DNA from: Propionibacteriaceae bacterium
GTDB lineage: Bacteria; Actinomycetota; Actinomycetes; Propionibacteriales; Propionibacteriaceae
Length of the DNA: 8,732 nucleotides
Reading direction: 5' to 3'
NCBI GenBank assembly: GCA_030538175.1
Contig: JAUNUL010000108.1
Location: forward strand, 1-8,732
The notes under the pieces are model-generated. The model was not told where the DNA came from and searched no databases. It saw nothing but the letters and a program-made list of their open reading frames with translations. How positions within the stretch are numbered: position 1 is the first letter of the stretch; every line of letters starts with the position of its first letter. This document shows, piece after piece, positions 1-7,205 of this stretch. The translations under genes were made by a program, and so were the position numbers.

Positions 1-3000
1 GGGTTGTGCAGCACCGACCGCGCCCAGCCCTCGCCGGCCCCGAGCGTGTCGCCATAGGAGAAGCCGCCGCAGGCGACGAGCCCCACCGCATCGGCGAGAT
101 CGAACCGGCCGTTCTGCAGGTCGGTCATGTGCACATCGAACGTGTCGAACCCGGCGCGGTCGAAGGCGTACGCCGTCTCCACGTGACTGTTCACGCCCTG
201 CTCACGCAGGACAGCGACCTTGGGACGAGCCCCGCGGTTGATGAACGGCGCCGCGATGTCATCGGTCGGGTCAAAGGTCGTGTGGACCTGCAGGCCGGGG
301 TTGTCGTCGGCGGCGAAGGCCATGTGTTCGGCATCCGCACACTCCGGGTTGTCCCGCAGCGCCGCGATCCGCCAGGACACTTCGTCCCAGGCCTGCCCCA
401 GCTCGCGCAGTGGCTCATCGAGCACGACATCCTCAGCGAGGCGTACGCGGACCCGGCGGTCGGTCGCGGTCGTGCCGATCCGGCGGACCAGCTCCGCCAG
501 GCCGTGCTCGGCGAGGGTGGCTTCCGCCTCGGCGACCTTGTCGTTGGGCACGGCCAGCAGGGCGCCGAGTTCCTCGCTGAACAGCGCCGCCACGGAATCA
601 ACGTCCAGCTCCACGCCCGTTGCCCCGGCGAAGGCCATCTCGCATGCCGCGGCCCACAGGCCACCGTCGGAGCGATCGTGGTACGCCCCAACCAATCTCG
701 CCTCACGCAGCGCGTTGACACCGTCGACCAGCGCGATCAAGCGCGCAGGGTCGTCGAGATCGGGCACGACATCACCGAACGCATCGTTGACCTGCGCGAA
801 CATCGACCCACCCAGCCGATCCGCACCGGTGCCGAGATCAACCAACAGCAGCGTGGAATCTGCCGGCAGCACCGGCGTCAGCGTCGCGCGCACATCGTCC
901 AACGATGCGAACGCCGACACGACCAGCGACACCGGAGACGTGACCTGCCGAGTTTCGCCCGATTCCTCGTCAGCCCACTTCGTCCGCATCGACAGGGAGT
1001 CCTTGCCGACCGGAACGCTCACGCCCAGCGCGGGACAGAGCTCCATCGCGACCGCATGCACGGTGTCGAAGAGTGCCGCATCCTCACCTGGCTCACCGCA
1101 GGCGGCCATCCAGTTGCAGGACAGTTTCACCCCGGCCAGCGTGATCGGGGCAGCGAGCAGGTTCGTGATCGCCTCGCCGACGGCCATGCGACCGGAGGCG
1201 GGCGCGTTGAGTGCGGCGAGCGGCGTACGTTCACCCGAACTCATCGCCTGTCCTGCGAACCCCACGAAATCCGACAGCGTGACCGCGACGTCGGCTACCG
1301 GCACCTGCCACGGTCCGACCATCTGGTCGCGGTGGCTGAGCCCGCCGACCGTGCGGTCGCCGATGGTGATCAGGAAGCGCTTGCTCGCGACGCTCGGATG
1401 GCGCAGCACCGCGTACGCCGCGTCCCGCAGGCGACCCGGGTCCCCGAACGGGGTGAGGTCGAAACCGGGTGCGGACCGCTCGATCCGGGCGACATCGCGG
1501 GTCATCCGCGGTGGCTTGCCCAGCAGCACCTCCAGCGGCATGTCGATGGCCGGGTCATCGCCGGGCCCCTGCTCCGTCGCTTGCTCGTCAAGAATTAGTT
1601 GGCCGTTGGCGTACGCCACGCCGACCACCGCGAAGGGTGCCCGCTCCCGGGCACAGATCGCTGCGAACGCATCGAGGCTCTCGGGGGCGATGGCCAGGAC
1701 ATAGCGCTCCTGGCTCTCGTTGCACCAAATCTCCTTCGGCGCCAACCCGGACTCCTCGAGCGGGACCCGGTCGATATCGAACCGCGCGCCGACACCGGCA
1801 TCGTCGACCAACTCGGGGAAGGCATTGCTCAACCCACCCGCGCCGACGTCGTGAATCGCGAGGATCGGGTTGTCCTCGGCGAGGGCCCAACAGGCGTTGA
1901 TGACTTCCTGGGCGCGCCGCTCCATCTCCGGGTTCCCGCGCTGCACGGAGTCGAAGTCGAGCTCGGCTGCGTTGACACCCGCCGCCATCGACGACGCCGC
2001 GCCACCACCCATGCCGATGCGCATCCCGGGCCCGCCGAGCTGGATCAGCAGGCTCCCGGGTCCGAACTGGATCTTCTCGGTCAGCTCGGCACTGATCGAG
2101 CCGAGGCCACCGGCGCTCATGATCGGCTTGTGATAGCCGCGACGGATGCCGTCAACGGTCTGTTCGTAGACCCGGAAGAAGCCACCCAGACCGGGCCGGC
2201 CGAACTCGTTGTTGAATGCCGCCGCACCGATGGGGGCATCGATCATGATCTCCAACGGGGTGGCGATGTGCTCGGGCGCGCCATATGCCTCTGTCTCCCA
2301 CGGCTCATCGGTGCCCGGCAGGTCGAGGTTCGACACGATGAAACCGGTCAGCCCGGCCTTCGGTTGGGACCCGCGCCCGGTTGCCCCCTCGTCGCGGATC
2401 TCACCGCCGGCTCCGGTGGCGGCGCCCGGGAACGGCGAGATTGCCGTCGGGTGGTTGTGGGTCTCGACCTTCATCAGGACGTGGACCTCCCCGGGGCGTT
2501 CGGCGTACTTCGCCGGCCCCCGATAGCCCGCCTCCGGCTCGGGCACGAACCGGGTCACCGGGCCGCCAGCCATGACCGACGCATTGTCCTTGTAGGCAAC
2601 GATGGTCCCGTTCGCCGGACCACCCGCAACCCGCTCGGTGTGGCGGATCATCCCGAACAGGGACGTGGTTTGCGGCTCACCGTCGATGATGAAGTCGGCG
2701 TTGAAGATCTTGTGGCGACAGTGCTCCGAGTTCGCCTGGGCGAACATCATCAGCTCCACATCGGTGGGGTTGCGGCCGAGGCCGGTGAACGCGTCGACCA
2801 GGTAGTCGATCTCGTCATCGGACAGGGCCAGGCCGAAGTCGCTGTTCGCCTTGATCAGAGCCTCCCGACCGCCGGCCAGCACGTCGATGTGCGCCATCGG
2901 CTCGGCTTCGCGGTCGGCGAAGAGGGCGTACGCCGCCTCGGCGTCCGGCAGGACTGATTCGGTCATGCGGTCATGCAGGAGGGCAGCGATCGCTGCGTAC

Positions 3001-3386
3001 TCATCTTCGCTGAGCTGGTCCACCGCCACGGCGTACTCCGTGACGCGCTCGACACGATGGACATCGATGCCGCAGTTGTGCACGATGTCGGTCGCCTTGC
3101 TCGCCCACGGAGAAATGGTGCCCAGTCGAGGGGCGACGATGAAGGTGACGACGTTGCCGTCGATGCCGCCGTACGCATCGCCGTAGATCAGGATCCGGGT
3201 GAGATCCTCAACAGTCGCGGGGGAGGGTGCGCCCTCGGTCGCGACCAGGTGGAGGTGTCGGGCAGCGACCCCGCTCACCTGCGGGGCAACCTGCTGCAAC
3301 CGCAAGAGCAAGGCTCGGGCCCGGAAATCCGAGAGCGCGGATCCGCCGGGCAGAGGCAGGATCTTGTAGTGGTGCGACGCGGACAT
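1..3386 (-). CDS. purL: Phosphoribosylformylglycinamidine synthase, large single-chain form (3' end beyond window)
   Basis: This enzyme makes FGAM from FGAR, glutamine and ATP, the fourth step of de novo purine synthesis, in the cytosol. The frame is open from the ATG at 3386 to the window edge: 1128 codons with no stop, reading through position 3. My translation aligns by memory with E. coli PurL along its whole length. Residues 1-150 are the PurS-like N-terminal domain, with a [13 protein letters not shown] stretch near 89-101. [15 protein letters not shown] lies near 217-231. The ATP-site block [13 protein letters not shown], then [13 protein letters not shown], lies near 306-339. A second synthase half follows, with [20 protein letters not shown], then the glutaminase domain from about residue 1053 ([20 protein letters not shown]). 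The window ends before the glutaminase catalytic Cys/His/Glu, so roughly 170 residues should be missing. The start is fixed by AGGAGG 7 nt upstream. A weak TANNNT-type -10 (TAGGCT, 3428-3423) lies upstream; I see no clear -35. No frameshift was seen. Confidence 0.97.
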   Translation of the reverse strand, partial: MSASHHYKILPLPGGSALSDFRARALLLRLQQVAPQVSGVAARHLHLVATEGAPSPATVEDLTRILIYGDAYGGIDGNVVTFIVAPRLGTISPWASKATDIVHNCGIDVHRVERVTEYAVAVDQLSEDEYAAIAALLHDRMTESVLPDAEAAYALFADREAEPMAHIDVLAGGREALIKANSDFGLALSDDEIDYLVDAFTGLGRNPTDVELMMFAQANSEHCRHKIFNADFIIDGEPQTTSLFGMIRHTERVAGGPANGTIVAYKDNASVMAGGPVTRFVPEPEAGYRGPAKYAERPGEVHVLMKVETHNHPTAISPFPGAATGAGGEIRDEGATGRGSQPKAGLTGFIVSNLDLPGTDEPWETEAYGAPEHIATPLEIMIDAPIGAAAFNNEFGRPGLGGFFRVYEQTVDGIRRGYHKPIMSAGGLGSISAELTEKIQFGPGSLLIQLGGPGMRIGMGGGAASSMAAGVNAAELDFDSVQRGNPEMERRAQEVINACWALAEDNPILAIHDVGAGGLSNAFPELVDDAGVGARFDIDRVPLEESGLAPKEIWCNESQERYVLAIAPESLDAFAAICARERAPFAVVGVAYANGQLILDEQATEQGPGDDPAIDMPLEVLLGKPPRMTRDVARIERSAPGFDLTPFGDPGRLRDAAYAVLRHPSVASKRFLITIGDRTVGGLSHRDQMVGPWQVPVADVAVTLSDFVGFAGQAMSSGERTPLAALNAPASGRMAVGEAITNLLAAPITLAGVKLSCNWMAACGEPGEDAALFDTVHAVAMELCPALGVSVPVGKDSLSMRTKWADEESGETRQVTSPVSLVVSAFASLDDVRATLTPVLPADSTLLLVDLGTGADRLGGSMFAQVNDAFGDVVPDLDDPARLIALVDGVNALREARLVGAYHDRSDGGLWAAACEMAFAGATGVELDVDSVAALFSEELGALLAVPNDKVAEAEATLAEHGLAELVRRIGTTATDRRVRVRLAEDVVLDEPLRELGQAWDEVSWRIAALRDNPECADAEHMAFAADDNPGLQVHTTFDPTDDIAAPFINRGARPKVAVLREQGVNSHVETAYAFDRAGFDTFDVHMTDLQNGRFDLADAVGLVACGGFSYGDTLGAGEGWARSVLHN

Positions 3387-3393
3387 TCCAAGG

Positions 3394-3399
3394 CCTCCT
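3394..3399 (-). promoter_or_regulatory. Ribosome binding site of purL
   Basis: The minus strand reads AGGAGG, a perfect Shine-Dalgarno core, 7 nt before the ATG at 3386. It is the strongest ribosome binding site in the window and decides the purL start. Confidence 0.85.
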
Positions 3400-3543
3400 G
3401 CATTCGTGGCTGAACTGCCCTGAGCCTATCCAGAACCGACCAATGCAGCGTCGACCGACCGCCCGCCGGGGAGGCCGTCGGCCCGGCACGAAGCCGAGCC
3501 CACCTCAGATTTCCTCAGGTGTGAAACAGGCGATCACGGTTGA

Positions 3544-3915
3544 TCAGTCGTCGCCCTCGGCGACGGTCCGGTGCTGCAGGATGTTGAGGACCGTCCCGTC
3601 GGGTGCGCGGACGAAGAAGCGGCGTACGCCCCACGGCTCATCGGTGAGGGGATGGACGATGTCGAAGCCGCGAGCGATGGCGTCGGCGTACGCCTCATCG
3701 ACGTCGTCGACCTGCACCGAGATCGCCGGATTGACCGGCGCGGAGGCGTCCCGGCTCACGAGCTGCAGGTGTGCACCGGTCTCCGGATCGGTGTAGCGCG
3801 CGACCCAGCCGAGGCTGAACTCCTGCAGGCTGAGGCCCAGATAGTCGGTATAGAACGCCTTGGCCTGCTCGACGTCCGCCACGGCCAGGTCAGCGATGAT
3901 GTTCTGTACGCGCAT
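3544..3915 (-). CDS. VOC (glyoxalase/bleomycin-resistance fold) protein
   Basis: A 123-residue cytosolic protein, the usual size for a single-chain VOC protein made of two beta-alpha-beta-beta-beta modules. Module one covers about residues 3-55 (AVADVEQAKAFYTDYLGLSL, the typical helix-and-turn). Module two covers about 64-116 (ISVQVDDVDEAYADAIARGF, then WGVRRFFVRAPDGTVLNILQH, the family's closing strand). The metal-ligand positions of true glyoxalases look unoccupied: there is no His in the first strand, and the final strand has NILQ rather than a Glu. A metal-independent or ligand-binding role is therefore likelier than glyoxalase I activity; the substrate is unknown. The ATG at 3915 lies 60 nt after the stop of the MerR-family gene on the same strand, so the two are probably co-transcribed. 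No strong ribosome binding site precedes it, and no clear terminator was seen in the 157-nt gap before purL. Confidence 0.9.
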   Translation of the reverse strand: MRVQNIIADLAVADVEQAKAFYTDYLGLSLQEFSLGWVARYTDPETGAHLQLVSRDASAPVNPAISVQVDDVDEAYADAIARGFDIVHPLTDEPWGVRRFFVRAPDGTVLNILQHRTVAEGDD

Positions 3916-3975
3916 GGTGCCAGCGTTGTCGGCATTCGCTGTGTTGTCTAGGGTTGCTGTGGTGTCCAGAGTCGC

Positions 3976-4608
3976 TCAGATGCGGTTCGCCTGCTGTGCG
4001 GCTTCCTCGGGCCAGCGCTGGACGCTGTAGTGCTGGTGGGCCAGCATCCGCAAGGCGTTGAAATAGGCGGCGCCCAGGACGGTCCCGGCCACGGCGCCGG
4101 AGATCATCGCCTCAAGGTCGGGTCGGTCGGCCATCCAGTCCACGTCCTGGCGGCCGAGTGCGTCCGCATGCTCTGCGTACGCCGACCAGTGTGCGACGAG
4201 ATCCACGTTGCCCGTGTCACGCGCGGTGGCGAGCAGGTCGCGAACCTGGCGGGCGGCGGCGCTGTCGGGGTGCACGTGCCAGCCCATCGACCGCACCAGC
4301 TCCGCATAACGCTCCTGTGACCACTCGTCCGCTGCTTCGGTCGGCCCGATCATCACGTCCTGGGCTGTCCCGAGGGCTGCGAAAGGGCCCTCGTTCATGG
4401 CCGCGAGCACCGCGTGGGCGGACGTGACGGACAGGCCGCCCACCTCGATCAGCGCCCGAATGAGGCGGAGCCGCCGCACATGGCCCTGGTCGTAGCGGGC
4501 CTGATTGGGACTGGTCCGCTCGCCGGGGGGTAGCAGTCCTTCACGCAGATAGAACTTGATGGTCGCGATGGACAAGCCCGACTCGCGACTCAACTCGGCC
4601 ATGCGCAT
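3976..4608 (-). CDS. MerR-family transcriptional regulator
   Basis: A 210-residue DNA-binding regulator. Residues 3-62 form the MerR winged helix-turn-helix: MAELSRESGLSIATIKFYLREGLLPP, then the RYDQGHVRRLRLIRALIEVGGLSV part that leads into the dimer helix. The C-terminal 130 or so residues are mostly helical, match no effector domain I can name and contain no cysteine. That argues against a thiolate metal sensor of the MerR/CueR/ZntR type; a small organic ligand or another signal is more likely. I chose the ATG at 4608 because AAGGA lies about 9 nt upstream and the HTH begins at once. An in-frame ATG at 4602 is the alternative. The frame stays open upstream to 5019, but that part reads through an AT-rich promoter region and antisense to the DUF1707 gene. 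It faces that gene divergently and precedes the VOC gene, so self-control and control of both neighbours are likely. Confidence 0.92.
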   Translation of the reverse strand: MRMAELSRESGLSIATIKFYLREGLLPPGERTSPNQARYDQGHVRRLRLIRALIEVGGLSVTSAHAVLAAMNEGPFAALGTAQDVMIGPTEAADEWSQERYAELVRSMGWHVHPDSAAARQVRDLLATARDTGNVDLVAHWSAYAEHADALGRQDVDWMADRPDLEAMISGAVAGTVLGAAYFNALRMLAHQHYSVQRWPEEAAQQANRI

Positions 4609-4639
4609 GATTCGGGGTCCTTTCGGGGTTGCCGTGCCT

Positions 4640-4685
4640 GATGGATAGAAATAATATCCATATATAGGAAGTTGAGCTATCCATC
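4640..4685. promoter_or_regulatory. Divergent promoter/operator region with TATCCAT inverted repeats
   Basis: This AT-rich stretch, unlike its GC-rich surroundings, separates the MerR-family gene from the divergent DUF1707 gene. ATGGATA (4641-4647) and TATCCAT (4655-4661) form a perfect 7-bp inverted repeat with a 7-bp spacer, 21 bp in all. A second TATCCAT lies at 4678-4684. Taken with the left arm this gives a 9-bp inverted repeat GATGGATAG/CTATCCATC (4640-4648 and 4677-4685). TATATA at 4661-4666 could be a plus-strand -10 and TATTAT (4657-4652) a minus-strand -10; neither has a convincing -35. MerR proteins typically bind dyads inside their promoters, so this is the likely operator. Binding is inferred. 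Confidence 0.65.
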
Positions 4686-4686
4686 T

Positions 4687-4691
4687 GGAGG
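4687..4691 (+). promoter_or_regulatory. Ribosome binding site of the DUF1707 gene
   Basis: GGAGG lies 8 nt before the ATG at 4700. It overlaps the in-frame GTG at 4691, which rules that GTG out as the likely start. It begins 2 nt after the last TATCCAT-type arm, so a protein bound there could also affect initiation. Confidence 0.75.
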
Positions 4692-4699
4692 TGGCCCCC

Positions 4700-5188
4700 A
4701 TGGCTGAAGACTTCGTCCGCATCGGAGACCGCGAACGTGAACGCACGGCAGAGGCGTTGGCAGAGCATTTCGCTGCTGGTCGGTTGACCCGTGACGAGCT
4801 GGACCAGCGCACGGCAGTGGTCCTGCAGGCCCGCAATGGGTTGGACCTCAAGGAAGTGTTGGCGGACCTGCCGGGTCTGTCCGCCGGCGTTGAACCCCTG
4901 CCCACCAGAGGCGCCGTGGATCGCTCAGTCGCAGACCAGGCTCGACGGTTGTGGCGCGCGGTCGGCTTGCTGCCCTGGGCAGTCTTTGCCGGCTTCTTTG
5001 TGCTGATCTGGCTCTTCACCGGGGCCGGCTATTTCTGGCCGGTCTGGCCGATCATGGGGTGGGGCATCGCGGTCGTGATCGGTGGCGTCCTCGCGCACAC
5101 GCTGCCGGAGGTCTATCTGGAACGTCAGCAAAACCGGCGGTCGGCACCCGGCTGCGTCGACCAGCGGGCGCTCGGTCAACACCTCTAG
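4700..5188 (+). CDS. DUF1707 and 2TM-domain membrane protein
   Basis: A 162-residue protein. Residues 5-58 fit the actinobacterial DUF1707 (SHOCT-like) pattern: VRIGDRERERTAEALAEHF, then GRLTRDELDQRT and a closing ADLP. A charged linker follows. Two hydrophobic segments at about 89-109 and 112-134, with a YFWPVWPIMGWG turn, fit the 2TM domain. A cytosolic N-terminal helical domain on a two-helix membrane anchor is expected. The biochemical role of the family is unknown. The ATG at 4700 is set by GGAGG 8 nt upstream. The gene starts 91 nt from the divergent MerR-family gene and shares its operator region, so MerR control is likely. Its TAG stop shares the CTAG at 5185-5188 with the stop of the convergent response regulator gene. 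Confidence 0.88.
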   Translation: MAEDFVRIGDRERERTAEALAEHFAAGRLTRDELDQRTAVVLQARNGLDLKEVLADLPGLSAGVEPLPTRGAVDRSVADQARRLWRAVGLLPWAVFAGFFVLIWLFTGAGYFWPVWPIMGWGIAVVIGGVLAHTLPEVYLERQQNRRSAPGCVDQRALGQHL

Positions 5189-5835
5189 CGGCGGGCCTCG
5201 TGGACCAGCAGGGCGAGCTGGACGCGATTGGTCACCGCTAGCTTTTCGAAGATCCGGGCGAGGTGGGTCTTGATGGTGGGCACGGACAAATAGAGCCGGC
5301 CCGCGATATCGGCGTTCGTCAGGCCCTCGGTGACGAGCTCGGCGATCTCTGTCTCCCGCTCGGACAGCAGAGCGACGCGGTCCGTGCCCGGCAGTTGTGG
5401 TGGGGACTCCGCGGCCGCCATCAGCCGTTGCAGTGCCTCGGGGGAGAAGGTCATGGTCCCGGCCGCCGCCTGGCGGATCGCGTCGATGAGCTGTGGGGGT
5501 GGGGTGTGCTTGAGCAGGAACCCTGATGCCCCGGCGCGCAGAGCGCCGAGCACGAACTCGTCGGTGTCGAACGAGGTCAGCACGATGACTGCCGGTGCAT
5601 CGGGCAGCTCGCGTACCAACGCCGTCGCCTGCACGCCGTCACGCCGGGGCATGCGAACGTCCATCAGGACGACGTCGGGCCGCAACTCCTGCGCGGCACG
5701 AACGCCCTCGACGCCGTCGGCGGCCTCGCCCACGATCGTGATCCCCTGGGACCCATCGAGGACGAGACGCAGCCCGGCGCGGATGAGCGGCTCGTCATCG
5801 ACGAGCAGGACCTTCAGTGCTTCCACGGGACCCAT
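5185..5835 (-). CDS. NarL/FixJ-family response regulator
   Basis: A 216-residue cytosolic transcription regulator that should be phosphorylated by the kinase encoded just upstream. The receiver domain (about residues 7-122) has the acidic pair Asp13/Asp14, the phospho-acceptor Asp59 in VVLMDVRMP, the switch Thr87 in VIVLTSFD and Lys109 in GFLLKH; all key residues are present. A linker of about 35 residues leads to a LuxR-type HTH at about 157-211 (LSERETEIAELVTEGLTNADIA, then VPTIKTHLARIFEKL). The ATG at 5835 lies inside the kinase gene, overlapping its last 22 nt in another frame, so translation is probably coupled. A GTG at 5826 is possible but less suitable. Its likely target is the 7111-7128 palindrome between the kinase and CPBP protease genes (inference). 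Confidence 0.95.
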   Translation of the reverse strand: MGPVEALKVLLVDDEPLIRAGLRLVLDGSQGITIVGEAADGVEGVRAAQELRPDVVLMDVRMPRRDGVQATALVRELPDAPAVIVLTSFDTDEFVLGALRAGASGFLLKHTPPPQLIDAIRQAAAGTMTFSPEALQRLMAAAESPPQLPGTDRVALLSERETEIAELVTEGLTNADIAGRLYLSVPTIKTHLARIFEKLAVTNRVQLALLVHEARR

Positions 5836-7076
5836 GCTCTCACCACGAACTGACCCTTCTCCGGGCCGGCGGAGAACGTGCCGCCGATCAGGTCGAGCCG
5901 TTCACGCAGGCCGATGAGGCCGACCCGCGACCCCTCGCCGCGATGGAACGTGCCGCCGACCGGATTGCGGATCTCCAGGCGTACCCCCTCATTCGCCTCT
6001 CCATCCACGACGACGGTGACCGGCTGTCCGGGTGCATGTTTGACGGCGTTCGTCAGCGATTCCTGCACGATGCGGTGCAGGTGGGCCGAGGTCGTTTCCG
6101 GCGGGGCGACGTCGGTCGGCAGGTCGATGGTGAGATCGATGGGTACGCCGGCTGCCGCGACCTCGTCGGTCAGCGCGCGGAGGTCCGCGATGGTGGCTGC
6201 GGGATGTGCGTCGCCGCCATCGGTACGCAGCACCAGCAGCGTCGCCTGCAGTTCTTCCTGGGCATCGTGCACACCCTTGCGGATCACGCCGACGGCCTCG
6301 CGGAGCTTCTCGGGGGAGAGGTCATCGCGGTACTCGAGTGCGCCGGCATGGAGCGCGACGAGCGCCAGGCGATGGGAGACAGCATCGTGCATTTCACGGG
6401 CGATCCGCGTCCGCTCCTCCTGACGGGCCTCGGACGCACGGGCGGCTCGGCTGCTGCGGGCAGCGTCGGCTTCCCGGCGCAGCGCGGCCACAAGATCGCG
6501 CCGCCCGCCGAGATAGAGGCCGAAGAAGATGAGCGCCGCAGACAACAGGGTCCCGGCTACCCCGACCTGCCAGCGGGGGAGCGGCAGGATCGCGCCACCA
6601 GTGAGATAGCCGACTGCGAAACAGCAGCCGAACGTGGCCACTCCGATCCAGTTGGGGCGCCGGCGTCCCGCGACCGACACCACCGCGGCCATGGACGTGA
6701 ACGCGGCCATCCCCGACAGGGCTGCACACGAGATCACGATCGCGCCCAGCCACAGGGCTCGCCGCTCGCGCGCCTCGTCAACCTCCCAACGTGGTGCTCC
6801 CGAATCCTTGCGAAGCACCTTGGGCAACAACACCAGGGCGAGGATGCCAAGCGCGATGTCGAGCACCGCGAAGATTGTGTGCCGAGGTTCGGGCATCTCG
6901 CGCGCCACCAGGAACTGGAAGGATCCGTACGCCATGAGGGGGCTGATCGCAACCAGGATGATCATCAGCCACACCTGAACGCGGCCTGCGCCGACCTCGG
7001 GGAGGCTGAGCAGCGGGACCTTGGGCGTTGGGTGAGTCTCGTCGGGGGCTGGGTTCTTGGTCATTGTCGGAGTCAT
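5814..7076 (-). CDS. Intramembrane-sensing histidine kinase (HisKA_3, DesK/NarX type)
   Basis: A 420-residue membrane sensor kinase, partner of the overlapping response regulator. After a polar N-terminus of about 33 residues come roughly six hydrophobic segments (about 34-56, 67-85, 107-126, 126-137, 143-165 and 170-191). The loops are short and no extracellular domain is seen, so the signal is probably sensed in or at the membrane. A basic, Ala/Arg-rich coiled-coil-like stretch (192-220) leads to the HisKA_3 box ERTRIAREMHDAVSHRLALV with the phospho-acceptor His230. The HATPase domain shows the N box HRIVQESLTNAVKHAPG (Asn343) and a late glycine block GSRVGLIGLRERL (382-394). The usual DxGxG is replaced by LEIRNPVGG, a variant I recall from other actinobacterial kinases of this class. 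The ATG at 7076 has no Shine-Dalgarno but has a TANNNT box 6 nt upstream, suggesting a leaderless message. The ATG at 7064 is an alternative. Confidence 0.94.
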   Translation of the reverse strand: MTPTMTKNPAPDETHPTPKVPLLSLPEVGAGRVQVWLMIILVAISPLMAYGSFQFLVAREMPEPRHTIFAVLDIALGILALVLLPKVLRKDSGAPRWEVDEARERRALWLGAIVISCAALSGMAAFTSMAAVVSVAGRRRPNWIGVATFGCCFAVGYLTGGAILPLPRWQVGVAGTLLSAALIFFGLYLGGRRDLVAALRREADAARSSRAARASEARQEERTRIAREMHDAVSHRLALVALHAGALEYRDDLSPEKLREAVGVIRKGVHDAQEELQATLLVLRTDGGDAHPAATIADLRALTDEVAAAGVPIDLTIDLPTDVAPPETTSAHLHRIVQESLTNAVKHAPGQPVTVVVDGEANEGVRLEIRNPVGGTFHRGEGSRVGLIGLRERLDLIGGTFSAGPEKGQFVVRAWVPWKH

Positions 7077-7082
7077 GCTGCC

Positions 7083-7088
7083 ACGCTA
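7083..7088 (-). promoter_or_regulatory. Candidate -10 box of a leaderless kinase transcript
   Basis: The minus strand reads TAGCGT (TANNNT type), ending 6 nt before the kinase ATG at 7076. That spacing places transcription start at or next to the ATG. No Shine-Dalgarno precedes the ATG, and the -35 position (about 7106-7111) lacks a consensus hexamer, as expected for an activator-dependent promoter. Confidence 0.4.
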
Positions 7089-7110
7089 AGAACTCGTTCG
7101 GGCTGGCGCT

Positions 7111-7128
7111 GTCGTCCGATCGGATGAC
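7111..7128. promoter_or_regulatory. 18-bp palindrome, candidate response regulator operator
   Basis: The sequence GTCGTCCGATCGGATGAC is a near-perfect dyad: nine-base arms with a single mismatch, around the perfect core TCCGATCGGA (7115-7124). It lies in the 129-nt gap between the divergent kinase and CPBP protease genes, directly upstream of where the kinase -35 would fall. Size, symmetry and place suit a dimeric NarL-type regulator. Binding by the neighbouring regulator is inferred. Confidence 0.5.
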
Positions 7129-7205
7129 CCAGGGGTCCGGGTGGCTGAGGTTGTCGAGCCGGTCGCCTGATACCCCGACAGCGGCCGCGAGCCGAGTGTT
7201 GAGGC

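Noticed and set aside
6..2957. Two long plus-strand open frames (6-1598 and 1599-2957) opposite purL
   Set aside because: They lie wholly antisense to a clearly conserved purL frame, are rich in Arg, Gly and His with no family motifs, and are expected shadows of high-GC coding sequence.
3478..3543. Short dyads in the gap between the VOC gene and purL (CACCT/AGGTG, and GGCGA/TCGCC)
   Set aside because: The stems are only about 5 bp, with long loops and no T run, too weak to call a terminator or operator.
4691..4699. GTG at 4691 as start of the DUF1707 gene
   Set aside because: It overlaps the GGAGG that serves the ATG at 4700, and it has no ribosome binding site of its own.
4609..5019. N-terminal extension of the MerR-family frame by 137 codons
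   Set aside because: It would read through the AT-rich promoter region and antisense to the DUF1707 gene. The HTH begins right at the ATG at 4608, which has its own ribosome binding site.
5790..5806. Inverted repeat GCTCGTC-ATC-GACGAGC near the start of the response regulator gene
   Set aside because: It encodes the conserved LVDDEPL stretch of the receiver domain. The symmetry follows from codons for that motif, so a regulatory hairpin is not supported.
7151..7176. TTGTCG followed by a TGATAC-like box as a promoter for the CPBP gene
   Set aside because: The spacing between the boxes is far too short for a standard -35/-10 pair.
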